Assembly (NCBI GenBank): GCA_963580285.1
Contig: OY757010.1
Location: forward strand, 65,060,406 to 65,124,405
Source: Lucinisca nassula
Taxonomy: Eukaryota > Mollusca > Bivalvia > Lucinida > Lucinidae
DNA: 64,000 bases
Direction: 5' to 3'
In this document: in pieces, positions 21,788-32,289 of the stretch
Layout: every line of letters starts with the position of its first letter
Numbering within the stretch: the stretch's first letter is position 1
The notes under the pieces: generated by a model
What the model saw: only the letters and a program-made list of their open reading frames with translations
The model's database searches: none
What the model was told of the DNA's origin: nothing
Program-made: the position numbers and the translations under genes

Positions 21788-23995
21788 TTGGAACAGGTTG
21801 TTGACTTCCCTACTCGAGATAGAAACACTTTGGATTTGATTCTTACAACTTTGCCAGGACAGTTTGGGGATATTCAATCCCCGGACAAACTAAGTGATCA
21901 TGATATTGTCTCTGGATTTTTGAAAATCTTCATACCACCTATAAAGAAACCTCGTAGAAAGGTGTACTTATATCAAAAGGGTGACTACGAAACTATGAGG
22001 AAGGATGCCCTAAAATTTGCAAGAGAGAAATACTTTAATGGTCATTCAGACGCTCGGTCTGTCCAGGAGAACTTTGATTTGATAAAGTCTTTCATTCAAG
22101 CTTCGTCCGAAAATCATATCCCCTCCAAAACTAGCAGGTCTGTATCTTCAATTCCTTGGATCACACCAGAAATAAGAAGAAAAATTCGGAGGAGAAATAA
22201 GATTCATGCTAAGGCAAAAAAGTCGGGAAGTGGTAAACTCAGAGCAAAATTTGAAAACTTGAGACGAGAAATTAAATATGACATCAAAAATCAGCATGAT
22301 CAGTATGTAAATAACTTGGTAGGTGATGTAAAGGCGAATCCCAGAGACTTCTACAGATATATCAATAGCCAGAAGAAAGATAGGCAAGGTATCCCACCCC
22401 TTAATAAAAGAGGAGGGAACGGGGTCGCTGAATCGGACTCTGAAAGGGCAGAGGAATTGGTTGGTCAATTCAATGATGCATTTAATAAAACTGAGTTCAA
22501 CGAGGTTCCATTGACTGGAAGATCGGCCCCTTTCATGGAAAATATTGTTGTATCCTCTGCGGGAGTGATCAAATTACTTAAAGGCTTGAACCCTTCTAAA
22601 GCTTTAGGGCCTGATGAGCTTCATCCTAGAGTCCTGAAGGAACTAGCAAACGAGTTAGGTCCAGTTTTTGCTCATCTTTTCCAACAATCTCTCGATACGG
22701 GTGAAATTCCCAAAGAATGGCTCCTAGCGAACATCTGTCCACTTTTCAAAAAAGGGGACAGGGCTCTTGCTCGTAATTATCGCCCGGTGTCACTGACCTG
22801 TGTTCTATGTAAATTGCTTGAACACATAGTCTGCTCAAACATCATGGCCCACTTGGATGAACATAAACTTTTGTCAGACAGACAACATGCATTTAGGAAA
22901 AGGCATAGTTGCGAAACTCAGTTGAGCACGGTTATTAATGATTGGGCAAAAATCCTGGACAAAGGGGGGCAGGTGGACACATTTATTCTGGACTTTGAGA
23001 AGGCTTTTGACACCCCTCCTCATGAACTACTTAAATCCAAATTATTTGGTCATGGAATTGGTGGGAAGACTCTTAAATGGATAGATTCCTTCCTTTGCTA
23101 CAGAAAACAGCGTGTTGTTGTTAATGGTGAATCTTCAGTATGGGCGCCAGTTTTGTCTGGAGTCCCACAAGGGACCGTTCTTGGTCCTCTATTGTTCTCC
23201 CTGTACATCAATGATATTTCCACAGATATTGACTCAGAAATAAGACTGTTCGCAGATGACTGTGTTTGTTACCGGGAAATTAGAGATACAGATGACTCAC
23301 TGAAACTTCAGGCTGACATAGATAGATTAGGATGTTGGGCCAGAAAATGGGGCATGAGATTTCAACCAGTTAAATGCAATATTATGCAGATAACAAGGAA
23401 GAGATCTAATAAAGTTGAGGCTTCTTACACCTTAGAGGGAACGGTCCTCCAAAATGTGAATTCCATTAAATACCTTGGTGTGACAATCACTCACGATTTG
23501 AGATGGAATACACACATTAGCAATATGTGTACAAAGGCGAATAGAACACTTGGTTTCCTGAGGCGAAATCTTCATCAGTGTCCTCAGGATGTGAAAGAAA
23601 CAGCATACAGGGGACTTGTTCGCCCAATCTTGGAATATGGTAGTTGCATCTGGGACCCAAGCGGAGTGGTCCTAAATGAAGAAATTGAAAAAGTTCAGAA
23701 TAGAGCTGCTAGATTTGTAACTGGAAATTATTGCTTTGAAACTGGGAGCATGACTGGAATTCTAGGAAAATTAAGATGGGAGTCTCTAAAGAAAAGGAGA
23801 AGAGACAGTAGGCTCATACTCTTATACAAAGGTCTAAAGGGTGCTGCCAGCATTCCAACAGATGACCTTGTTCCCCCAGCTAGGCATTGTAGAAAACACC
23901 ATTCAATGACGTTTCAGACCCTTACTGCAAGAACGGATATTTATAAAGAATCGTTTTTCCCCCGAACCATTAGAGATTGGAATGCAGAGGTGTAA
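21788..23995 (+). CDS. Non-LTR retrotransposon reverse transcriptase (partial ORF2)
   Basis: A 735-codon open frame. Residues ~1-42 are the end of an APE-type endonuclease (SDHD motif). A linker rich in Lys/Arg follows. RT runs from about residue 270 to 560 with NYRPVSLTCVLCKLLEHI, DFEKAFD, SGVPQGTVLGPLLFSLYIND and the catalytic FADDC near residue 488. A thumb-like region and a C-terminal LGFLRRNLHQCP-type segment follow. The start is not biological: the real N-terminus and most of the endonuclease are missing, and the last ~30 codons are displaced by an insertion. CR1/Jockey-type by motif style; clade not proven. Confidence 0.9.
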   Translation: MEQVVDFPTRDRNTLDLILTTLPGQFGDIQSPDKLSDHDIVSGFLKIFIPPIKKPRRKVYLYQKGDYETMRKDALKFAREKYFNGHSDARSVQENFDLIKSFIQASSENHIPSKTSRSVSSIPWITPEIRRKIRRRNKIHAKAKKSGSGKLRAKFENLRREIKYDIKNQHDQYVNNLVGDVKANPRDFYRYINSQKKDRQGIPPLNKRGGNGVAESDSERAEELVGQFNDAFNKTEFNEVPLTGRSAPFMENIVVSSAGVIKLLKGLNPSKALGPDELHPRVLKELANELGPVFAHLFQQSLDTGEIPKEWLLANICPLFKKGDRALARNYRPVSLTCVLCKLLEHIVCSNIMAHLDEHKLLSDRQHAFRKRHSCETQLSTVINDWAKILDKGGQVDTFILDFEKAFDTPPHELLKSKLFGHGIGGKTLKWIDSFLCYRKQRVVVNGESSVWAPVLSGVPQGTVLGPLLFSLYINDISTDIDSEIRLFADDCVCYREIRDTDDSLKLQADIDRLGCWARKWGMRFQPVKCNIMQITRKRSNKVEASYTLEGTVLQNVNSIKYLGVTITHDLRWNTHISNMCTKANRTLGFLRRNLHQCPQDVKETAYRGLVRPILEYGSCIWDPSGVVLNEEIEKVQNRAARFVTGNYCFETGSMTGILGKLRWESLKKRRRDSRLILLYKGLKGAASIPTDDLVPPARHCRKHHSMTFQTLTARTDIYKESFFPRTIRDWNAEV

Positions 23996-24148
23996 AATTT
24001 CCCTCAAACTTACTCGCCCTTATCATCTAAACTTTTCATTTAGGTGCTAAAAATGAAGAAAAAGTAAGGTCAGTTTTGAAAATCTTACTCGCCCTGCCTT
24101 AAAACTTACTCGCAAATGCGAGTGGGCGAGTGGAATTTTACACCCCTG
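23985..24148. mobile_element. 164-bp CAG-ended MITE in the LINE ORF
   Basis: Ends CAGAGGTGTAAAATTTCC and (inverted) CAGGGGTGTAAAATTCC. The flanking repeat is GAATG (23980-23984, 24149-24153); if the ends are trimmed it extends to TGGAATGC, 8 bp. hAT-like termini. The copy at 62.7 kb shows the empty site (GATTGGAATGCCC). Confidence 0.75.
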
Positions 24149-24327
24149 GAATGCCCTTCCCGATTCTATTATTTTGACGGCTGAAGGTGCTGAGGATTGT
24201 GTAGCTAAGTTTACATCTTTGGTTAGAGCTAGGGACTAACTTCCTACATCACAGGTCCTGGTGTATGAATGTCATTTGACGTGTCACCAGTAACAATTCT
24301 GATTCTGATAATGTGTGGATGTGTGAT

Positions 24328-24491
24328 AAATTGTAAATCAAAACTGATTTTCTTCAAAACAGGTTGCAATGTAAGTTATTAATTACAAATTCTGATGTGT
24401 GATAACTGTAAAAATAATTCCTTTTCATATTAATTAAAAACGAGGGTGAATGGAGTTATGAGACTGAACGGAGATATGAGAAACAGGGATA
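24328..24491 (-). repeat. Right foldback arm, outer part
   Basis: Inverse of 5444-5600 (GAGGGTGAATGGAGTTATG, GAACGGAGATATGAGAAA, AGGGATA). Together with 19663-20083 it completes the arm. Confidence 0.7.
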
Positions 24492-24679
24492 AATGCAGTG
24501 CTGTGTGAGTATCGATAGATGATAGAATCGATTTCAATTTTATAACAGGTTGTGACTCCAACTGTGAAAAGGCATTCATAAATCACCGTTTACTAACTTA
24601 TATTAGTGAATATTATCACCGAGCAAACTTTCCCGTCGTTTTCCGTCCCGCACTGCAAAATTTTGAGTTATGTCCCCTC

Positions 24680-26296
24680 GCTGACGATCTCCTGTGTTGG
24701 CTTTTATCTTCAATCAATCACTTGCCCAGGGCACTGTACCAGATGACTGGCGACAAGCAAATGTAACCCCGGTCTATAAAAAAGGGGAAAAATATGATGC
24801 AGCAAATTATAGACCAGTGTCGCTAACATGCATCTGTTGCAAAACCTTGGAGCATATATTAGTAAGCAACATCAACAAGCACTTAGCCTTTGAGAGCATT
24901 CTTGCTGACTGTCAACACGGTTTCCGGAGTCAAAGGTCTTGCGAAACGCAGCTTGTTCAGTTTTACCATGACATTGTGAGCAATCTGGATGGGGCCATAA
25001 ATCGTGGCCACAAACAGACTGACTTGATCATCATGGACTTTGCTAAGGCCTTTGACAAGGTACCTCACAGAAGGCTATTACATAAACTGGAGTACTATGG
25101 GATAAGAGGATCCACGCATAGGTGGATTAGCTCATGGCTCTCTGGGCGCTCATAACAAGTTGTACTTGATGGCCAAGCGTCTGATCCAGTCCCTGTTTTA
25201 TCTGGAGTCCCCCAAGGTTCGGTCCTTGGACCGGTCCTTTTCTTGGTTTTCATTAATGATCTCCCCGACAATATCAGGTCATCGGTCCGTTTGTTTGCTG
25301 ACGATTGTGTCCTGTATAGGAACATATATTCTCCTTCTGACTGTCTTATTTTACAAGATGACCTGGATCAACTTGCACAGTGGGAGGCCGATTGGCAAAT
25401 GAAGTTCAATGTGGCCAAATGTCACTCAATGAGAGTGTCACGACACCCTCCGGACAAGCAAATTAAGTTTGACTATACCCTTCACCAGCAAGTTTTGGAG
25501 CACGTTCAATCCGCCAAATATCTTGGTATCACCATCACTGACGATCTTGATTGGGGTCAACATATCTCAGAGATTACATCTAAAGCAACTAGGACTTTGG
25601 GATTCCTTAGACGGAACTTGGCTTTTGCACCTAGGCAGACAAAGGATGTTGCATATAAAACATTGGTTCGCCCTCAACTCGAATATGCATCACCCATTTG
25701 GCACCCCTATGTTAAAACTCAGACTCAGCAGGTGGAGAAGGTGCAGAGGACAGCTGCTCGATGGACCTGTAGGCGATGGCGAAATAGAAGTAGCGTCGGT
25801 GACATGCTTAATGAGCTAGAGTGGCCGTCCCTGGAGGCCCGTCGTGAGCAGTCCTCTTTAACCTTCTTCTACAAGATACACTCTGATTCAGTGTCTATTG
25901 ATAAAGATAGGTACTTGACCCCTGTAACACTGTCGACCCAAACAAGGGCATCAAAATTAAACGACTCACAATATCGTAGATACCAGTCCTATAGTGATGC
26001 CCTGAAGAACTCGTTTTTTCCTAGAACTATTCCCCAATGGAATAGTCTTCCCTCCTCTGCGGTGAATGCCAAGTCCGCAGAAGAGTTCAAAGCCCGCACA
26101 GTGTAAGATTGGGTCTCAGAGGTATGCGTTTTAGGATACCTCTGTTATGCAGATTGTAAATAGTTTTAAGGACGCATCCAGTGCCTCTCTTTTTTTTTTT
26201 TTTTTTTCAGCTAAATTCTAAATTTAGCCACCCAATCAACTGAGGTAATGGCCAGATATGACCGACTCAGTATAAGAAGATAGATAGATAGATAGC
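24680..26296 (+). mobile_element. LINE family 2, 5'-truncated, with GATA tail
   Basis: RT region, then a ~190-bp 3' UTR including a T run (26191-26208), GTAATGGCCAGATATGACCG, ACTCAGTATAAGAAG and (GATA)n at 26279-26295. Distinct from family 1. The 3' end is shared with SINE S3. 5' boundary approximate. Confidence 0.85.
24694..26106 (+). pseudogene. LINE family 2 reverse transcriptase with one in-frame stop
   Basis: Open from 24694 except for a TAA at 25153-25155; the frame continues without a shift into the segment after it (VVLDGQASDPVPVLSGVPQG) and to 26106. Motifs: [53 protein letters not shown], then a C-terminal region with LRRNLAFAPRQTKD and WNSLPSSAVNAKS. The stop replaces CAA by a single C-to-T change if family relatives read SQQV there (inference). 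About 470 codons of RT and thumb; the endonuclease is absent. Confidence 0.85.
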
Positions 26297-26550
26297 TGAA
26301 ACGTCTATTCATGAAGTTCTCGTGTTGGGTCTCACTAAATACCGGGGAATCAGAATTGTTACTGGTGACATGGGTCCCTGGACATTTCGGCCCATAACAA
26401 AATCGGCCCATAACAAAATCGGCCCATAACAAAATCGGCCCATACAAAATCGGCCCATAGCAATTTCGATCCACAATTTTAATGATGGTATAATTATCAT
26501 GTTTGCATATAATTGATTTGTTTGCACGGCCAATTGAATCAGTAGCATGT

Positions 26551-26889
26551 CTATCTATCTATCTTCTGATACTGCGTCGGTCACATTTGACCATTACCGC
26601 AGGTGTATATTACATAACTCCAGGTTTTGCAGGATGAAAGCCTACACAGTAATCATTTAATTACGGTAGGGATCTTTAACCTGCACAGGGGATGGTTCTC
26701 CCTGCACAGGGGGCCTCCAGTTAACGTCCCGATCCGAAGGACGGTGCACTTTATGACATTCATCCCTGCAAATGATGCCAATGGAGCGTGTTCGGACACC
26801 GAAATTTTATCGCCGCTGCCGGGGATCGAACCCGGGACCTCTAGCATCAGAGGCAAATGCACTATCCACTGAGCTATCACGCTCCACGA
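26551..26889 (-). mobile_element. SINE type S3, full length with TSD
   Basis: On the minus strand: tRNA-like head with A box TAGCTCAGTGGATAGTGC and B box GGTTCGATCCCC; body with GTGTCCGAACACGCTCC and TCGGATCGGGACGTTAACTG; tail GGTAATGGTCAAATGTGACC, CGACGCAGTATCAGAAG, then GATA repeats. TAGCATGT is duplicated at 26543-26550 and 26890-26897. The tail is homologous to that of LINE family 2. Confidence 0.9.
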
Positions 26890-26976
26890 TAGCATGTAAG
26901 TCGAAAATGGGAAAAAAAGAAAGATATGTTCAGTTTGAAAAAGTAATACCCTTTCTTCTAATGATAAAAAAATCAA

Positions 26977-27237
26977 ATCGTGTTAACAAGTCCGAGAAAA
27001 TAACACCGCCCTTAACCCCACTTTATATAGGAAAATTTGGGGTTTTCAGAGGTATATGTTAATATGCTTATTTCTGATGCAAGATATATGTTGTGGGTAC
27101 TCGATAGAACCGCCAACGCATGCTCGGAGTATAAATAAAAAAAAATATCACTGTTTTTGTTTAGGAAAAGTAGTCATTTTGGAGAAAATAAAAGAATGCA
27201 CTATGTCACACGGGTGTGTTTTCGTAACGGATATATA
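26977..27237. mobile_element. CATYACG-family MITE native to A2
   Basis: Left end GTGTTAACAAGTCCGAG, right end CACACGGGTGTGTTTTCGTAAC. The core palindrome is decayed (TACTCGATAGAACCGCC only). Orthologous in position to the outer MITE in A1. Confidence 0.6.
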
Positions 27238-28608
27238 AGAAAGAAATACACATATCCACATATCACAAGGGCTCAAGTCAAAACCACCCTTTGACATACA
27301 GACTCATCACGAGCCCTACAAACTACTACAAATTTATTCTTTCCCAAAACCATTTTTCATTGGAATCTCGGACCCATCAATACCGGTCTGAGTTGGAATG
27401 CTCTAACCCGCCAATTAGTCTAGATCTTGCTCCCCAACCTGGTACAGTTTAGTGATGCTGTGTGCCGGGTGTGGCATGTGTCCCGCTAGTTACTGGCCTC
27501 ATTTTTTTTTTTTACTTTTAACTATACCAACACTCGCCTAGCACTGTACAAACTCATTTCACCTGCTATACTTATCTTTTTTTTTCAACTAACCCCCTTC
27601 AGTATTTGGTATACTGGAACCCCTTCTGAAAGTCCTCCTCGGAGGTTAATTAGTAGATAGAAAATACAATCGTAAGAATTTTCTGAAAATGCTTAAGGGT
27701 ACATGATCTTTGATTGTTTTCACTGCAGGCAATGGATAGAAAACTGACATCAAGCGCTGTTCACAGTCACACTGGGCTTATGAATTTGTTAAGGGTTTCG
27801 TTGTACATTGTATTTCTTATTTCTGCTTTTCAACACTTCCATTTACGTAATGGAATACGCTATGAATAAGAGGCGAATTCATAAAACGAAACCGAAAGTA
27901 AGAAACAAAAAAAGAATTAAAGACACGCATTAGGAGACGTAGACTTATGTTTGATTGGCACGTGCCCCAATAATGACTGAGGTTTGAGTAAAGTGATAAT
28001 CGTTCTGTTTGTTGCTTTAAGGCACGTGCCGATAAAGGCAACAACCTAACGTGATTATTAATCATTCTGCATACCGACATGTGCCAACAATATAAACAAT
28101 TAAGCAATGACCCCAGAACTAGTATTTCCCAGTTCATTAATATACATATTTTTATTTCTAACTCCCATTACAAAGTTTACATTGCGAGAAGACTCGCATC
28201 TGATGGAGGTTATTATTGAAAATAATGATACAGATGCCGAACGGTGAAAAGCGGTATAATAAATTGTATATACATGTACATATATTTTATCATAAATTAA
28301 CCATATCTTTCAATTTTTTAATTTTGGTTGATAATTGACCCCTATATCAGCCTTTTAATCATTTATGGGCCGAAATTGCTATGGGCCGATTTTGTCATGG
28401 GCCGATTTTGACATGGGCCGATTTTGTTATGGGCCGAAATGACCCGGAACCGTGACACGTCAAATGACATTCATACACCAGGACCTGTGATATGGGAAGT
28501 TAGTCCCTAGCTCTAACCAAGGAGGCAAACTTAGCTACACAATCGTCAGCACCTTCAGCCGTCGAAATAATCGAATCGGGAAGGGCACTCCAATCTCTAA
28601 TGGTTCGG

Positions 28609-30441
28609 CTGACTGACGGTTGTTTTTAAGGTAACCGGGCGCCATGGGCACATAGGGGCTACCCCCAGTTCGCCATCTGGGATTAGTTGTAGTTACTGCT
28701 CTTTTCCCTAGTCTGCCAATATGCTGACTCCTGTCTGCTTGACAGTTATCAGCTAGCCGATTGGGAGTTAGGTGACTTCTTTCGCGGAGGACGTGAGAAG
28801 TAGGTCAATCCCACCTCCCACATCCCCCGCTCAAGATGCCATGTAGGCACAGAACGCACCCAATGTTAAGCGTTTGTCCTGTAAAATGGGCAGTCCTCTG
28901 GCGGGGTTCGAATTTTGAATGCAGATGCAGACCAATGGTCGGGCTCTAGAATGTGGTGACACGTTGCCAATTCCGGCTGCAAAATGTGTCAGTACACAGC
29001 CCTTGTCTGACCGAGGAAAAAAGCTTCTCATGCATTATCGGTTTTGGCTTCCATTAGACTCTACCCCCACCCCTGCCGTGGTAGAGAAAACGCCTTGGGA
29101 CACGGTGCTTGTTAAAGGGTGATAATGCATGTAATTTTGAATTTTGAACGGCGGCCAAAAGTGAGCCAGGAAGGGTTACTATTAGACCAGCCAATTTCGG
29201 CTATTGCAAAATGTCATAGTACCCGTGCTCTACCACCTTGAGAACACGCCTATGCTGTGTCGCCACCCCCCAGGTCTCTACAAGGATAATCTTGGTAGTA
29301 CCATGTACTACTGGCCCCTAATTTCGTCGCGTTGGGATGTCATATGTTGGTGTTTTGGTTGTTGCTTTTCTCGTAGTGTGTAGTTAATTCAGCCAATCAG
29401 TGTACAGTTGGTGACTTCTATCGCGGAGGATGCGAAAGGAGGTCAATCCTATTTTGCTTCTTAGTTTTTCAGTTTCTGAAAAGGTGATGCTTTCATCGAC
29501 GTAGGATGTCGAGTTCTTATAAATTCGTAAGTGGGTCAATTGGGACCGGCCCGCCATATTTGCATATCATTATCTCATCCTACGTGAAGGAGGATATCAT
29601 ATTGGGGATATATGGATTGTAATACATTATGGATTAGTTCGGATTGTATGTGGTAGTGTTGTAACCCTCTTTTGTTCAGGATCAGTGTGGTTAGAATTAT
29701 AATGTTTACACATAGGCGTGTCTTTTAGTGGTGAAAAGTTATGTGGTTAGGCAAAGGCGAGTATGTGGCTAACCAGCCATTGTGCAATTTCGCTTTTATT
29801 TCATTTTGAACGGTCGGTCTAAAAGGCTTTTTTAAGGGTCTTCCTGTGTCCAAATCCCTATCAAATTTGGTCATTACCGTTGCCCCGCCTATTAAATTGT
29901 TCTGTATTTTACCTACTCCAGAGATGTATGCTCCGTTCTGACAGCATGCTGTCTTCGCTTCGCACATTTCCGGGTTTCATCAGGAGGGTGTCCCCAAGGA
30001 GGCCTCTACGAGGCAGCCTTCTGGGCACCCAGCTGATGACTTCTCGGTAGCTGTCCTACACGAGGTATGGTGGGATTCCCCGTCAAGGATCCCCGTGTAC
30101 CTGCAAGCGAAATTATGATTAGTGTGTATTGGAGTTAGGGTTAGGGCTAGGGTTAGGGTTAGGGTTACATAAGCCTAAGTTTAGACTTGTCTATCACCGA
30201 TGTGTTGCGTCGGCGGAGCACTCATAAGTGCAAAGCAAATGAGCCGCAACCACAGCGCCCCGCTTCGGCTCAACCGGCTCTAGTCCAAGTCATGTAGGGT
30301 AGGGTCTGTAAGAGGTAGAAGCAGTGCTCATGTAACCACTGTATAAGAATGTGTGGGTTTTGTGTCCCCCCCCCGCACCCATGCAACCGGGGACCCAGGG
30401 CCACCGCCCCGGGAACGGCCAGTCCGCCCAAAGTGGGGGAA
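28609..30441. mobile_element. Insertion X, 1833 bp with 13-bp TSD
   Basis: TCTAATGGTTCGG is repeated exactly at 28596-28608 and 30442-30454 and is LINE sequence, so 28609-30441 is a discrete insertion. The long duplication points to retroposition, but there is no clear A tail, RT or tRNA head. Two internal segments (about 28770-28805 and 29409-29445, both with GTGACTTCT and TCGCGGAGGA) are related. It contains a TTAGGG tract. Longest ORF ~80 codons, unrecognised. Confidence 0.65.
30134..30167. repeat. Interstitial telomere-like (TTAGGG) tract
   Basis: Five consecutive TTAGGG-type units, one with a single change (CTAGGG). TTAGGG is the usual animal telomere repeat. Confidence 0.8.
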
Positions 30442-30530
30442 TCTAATGGTTCGGGGGAAGAACGATTCTTTATAAATGTCAGTTCTTGCAGTAAGGGTCT
30501 GAAACGCCATTGAATGGTGCTTTCTACATC

Positions 30531-31965
30531 AAGATGTCCACTCCCCGGACAAATTAAGTGACCATGACGTGATAGCAGCAGCATTAAAGATCTTCCTGCC
30601 CCCACAAAAGAAACCGAGGAGAAATGTGTATTTGCATACGTATCAGAATGGTGATTTTGAATCTATGAGGAAGGATGCACAAAACTTTGCAAAAGAAAAA
30701 TATTTCAACGGTCATTCTAGTTCTCGGTCGGTACAAGAACACTTCAATCTTATTACCTCTTTTATACTGGATACAGCAGATAAACAAATCCCCTCAAAAT
30801 TGAGCAAATCGAAATCTCCTGTCCTTTGGATCACATCTGAGATCAGGCGAATAATTCGCAGAAAAACTAAGACTCACGCAAAGGCTAAAAAGACTGGCAG
30901 TAAGAAAATTTGATCAAAGTTCCAGGATCTGAGACGGAAAATAAAGGCTGATATTAAGACTCAGCATGATTCGTATGTGAATAACTTGGTTGGTGACATC
31001 AAGTCGAATCCTCCAGATTTTTATCGGTACATTAATGGTCAAAAGAAGGACACCCAAGGTATCCCAATTGAAAAAAAAAAAAAAACGAAATGGAACAGGC
31101 ATCACTGAAACTGAGGCAGCGCAAGCAGAGGAATTAAACGGTCAGTTCACAGATGTGTTCAACAAAAAAGAGCATAACCATGTTCCCTTGCTTGAAAGGA
31201 CGGTCCCGTTCATGGAGAACATTGTTGAAGCTAAAGAGGGTGTAATCAAACTTTTGAAAGGCCTGAACCCTTCTAAAGCATTAGGACCTGATGGGTTGCA
31301 TCACAGAGTCCTAAAGGAACTTGCAGTTGAATTAGGTCCGGTTTTCGCACACCTTTTTCAACAGTCACATGATTCGGTGAAATTCCAAAGGAATGGTCTT
31401 TAGCAAATATATGCCCATTGTAGAATGGTGGTGATCGAACTTGTGCTGGAAATTATCGCCCTGTATCACTCACATGTGTACCTTGCAAACTTTTGGAGCA
31501 CATTGTTTGTTCAAATGCACTGGCCCACCTTGACCAACATAAACTATTATCTGATAGACAGCATGCTTTCAGAAAGAACCATAGCTGTGAAACACAACTG
31601 GTGACAGTGATAGATGGTTGGGCTAAAATCTTGGATAATGGTGGACAAATTGACACATTGGTTTAAACTGTATTTATTTGACATTACAGTAAACATATAC
31701 AATACACAATATTAGACATATATGTCACAGGATTTGACAGTAAGCACAAGTGCTTAATTTAAGTCATCTCCTGGAAGACAAAGACAGTAAGTTACATCTT
31801 CTATGAATGGAATTGACACATTCATCTTGGATTTAGAGAAAGCTTTTGACACACCCCCTCATGAGCTTCTGAAAAGCAAACTTAACGGATATGGCATTGG
31901 TGGCAAAACTTTAAAATGAATGACGCTTTTCTATGCCATAAACAGCAATGGGTGGTTGTTAATGG
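30531..31965 (+). pseudogene. LINE family 1 ORF2, frameshifted and interrupted
   Basis: Starts near SPDKLSDHD (end of endonuclease) and runs through IRRKTKTHAKAKKT, GLNPSKALGPDGLH, NYRPVSLTCVPCKLLEHI and LEKAFDTPPHEL to about WVVVNG. A stop/frameshift lies at 30911, an A run breaks the frame at 31071-31085, and an insertion lies at 31660-31810. RT catalytic motifs after VVNG are missing. Begins head-to-head with the minus-strand piece ending at 30527. Confidence 0.85.
31660..31810 (-). mobile_element. 151-bp retroposed insert with 12-bp TSD
   Basis: AATTGACACATT occurs at 31648-31659 and 31811-31822. On the minus strand the insert ends TGTCAAATAAATACAGTTTA, with AATAAA near its 3' end, which looks like the 3' end of a transcript or LINE. 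No relative is recognised in the window. Confidence 0.65.
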
Positions 31966-32289
31966 AAGTAAATTTGATTTCTCGTCTCAAGTTTTCGAAT
32001 TTGCCCGGAATTTACCACTTCCCATCTTTTTTCTTTTTTGCATTGGCACGTACGAATCTTATTTCTTTTGCGAATCTTTCTTCTTATCTCTGCTGTGATC
32101 TAGGGAATCGAAGAATCGAAGATAGAGAGCTACTAGTTTTTGAGGGGATATGATTTTCGCCCGAAGGTTTAATAATAAGTTATTTAGTTTATTGTGTGTG
32201 TGTGAATCGAAGAATCGAAGATAGAGAGCTACTAGTTTTTGAGGGGATATGATTTTCGCCCGAAGGTTTAATAATAAGTTATTTAGTTT

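Larger units (their letters stand above)
21784..24309 (+). mobile_element. LINE family 1 (CR1/Jockey-like), 5'-truncated copy
   Basis: Holds the 3' edge of the endonuclease, a full RT domain and the 3' UTR with an AATTCTGATTCTGAT tail. 5' truncated within the endonuclease. A 164-bp CAG-ended element is inserted near the ORF end; the coding sequence resumes at 24154 and would have stopped at TAA 24237-24239. Related pieces lie at 5.3, 28.5, 30.5, 34.6 and 62.6 kb. Confidence 0.9.
26371..28451. mobile_element. TIR element A2, 2081 bp, 6-bp TSD
   Basis: Ends TGGGTCCCTGGACATTTCGG and (inverted) GGTTCCGGGTCATTTCGG, each followed by GGCCCATAACAAAATC 17-mers (four to five copies on the left, three on the right). 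GTGACA flanks both sides (26365-26370, 28452-28457) inside a LINE 3' UTR. Contains an S3 SINE and a native CATYACG MITE. No transposase. A 6-bp duplication rules out the simplest mariner, hAT and Mutator assignments. Confidence 0.8.
26346..30527 (-). mobile_element. LINE family 1 copy in three pieces
   Basis: Pieces on the minus strand: 3' tail 26346-26370, 3' UTR plus ORF end 28452-28608, and ORF 30455-30527 (complement of the segment around TARTDIYKESFFPRTI). The gaps are element A2 and insertion X, each flanked by direct repeats of LINE sequence. The copy stops at 30527, where a plus-strand LINE piece begins. Confidence 0.8.

Noticed and set aside
26385..26470. 17-bp GGCCCATAACAAAATC repeats as a regulatory array.
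   Set aside because: They are terminal repeats of A2, inverted at its other end, and absent outside such elements.
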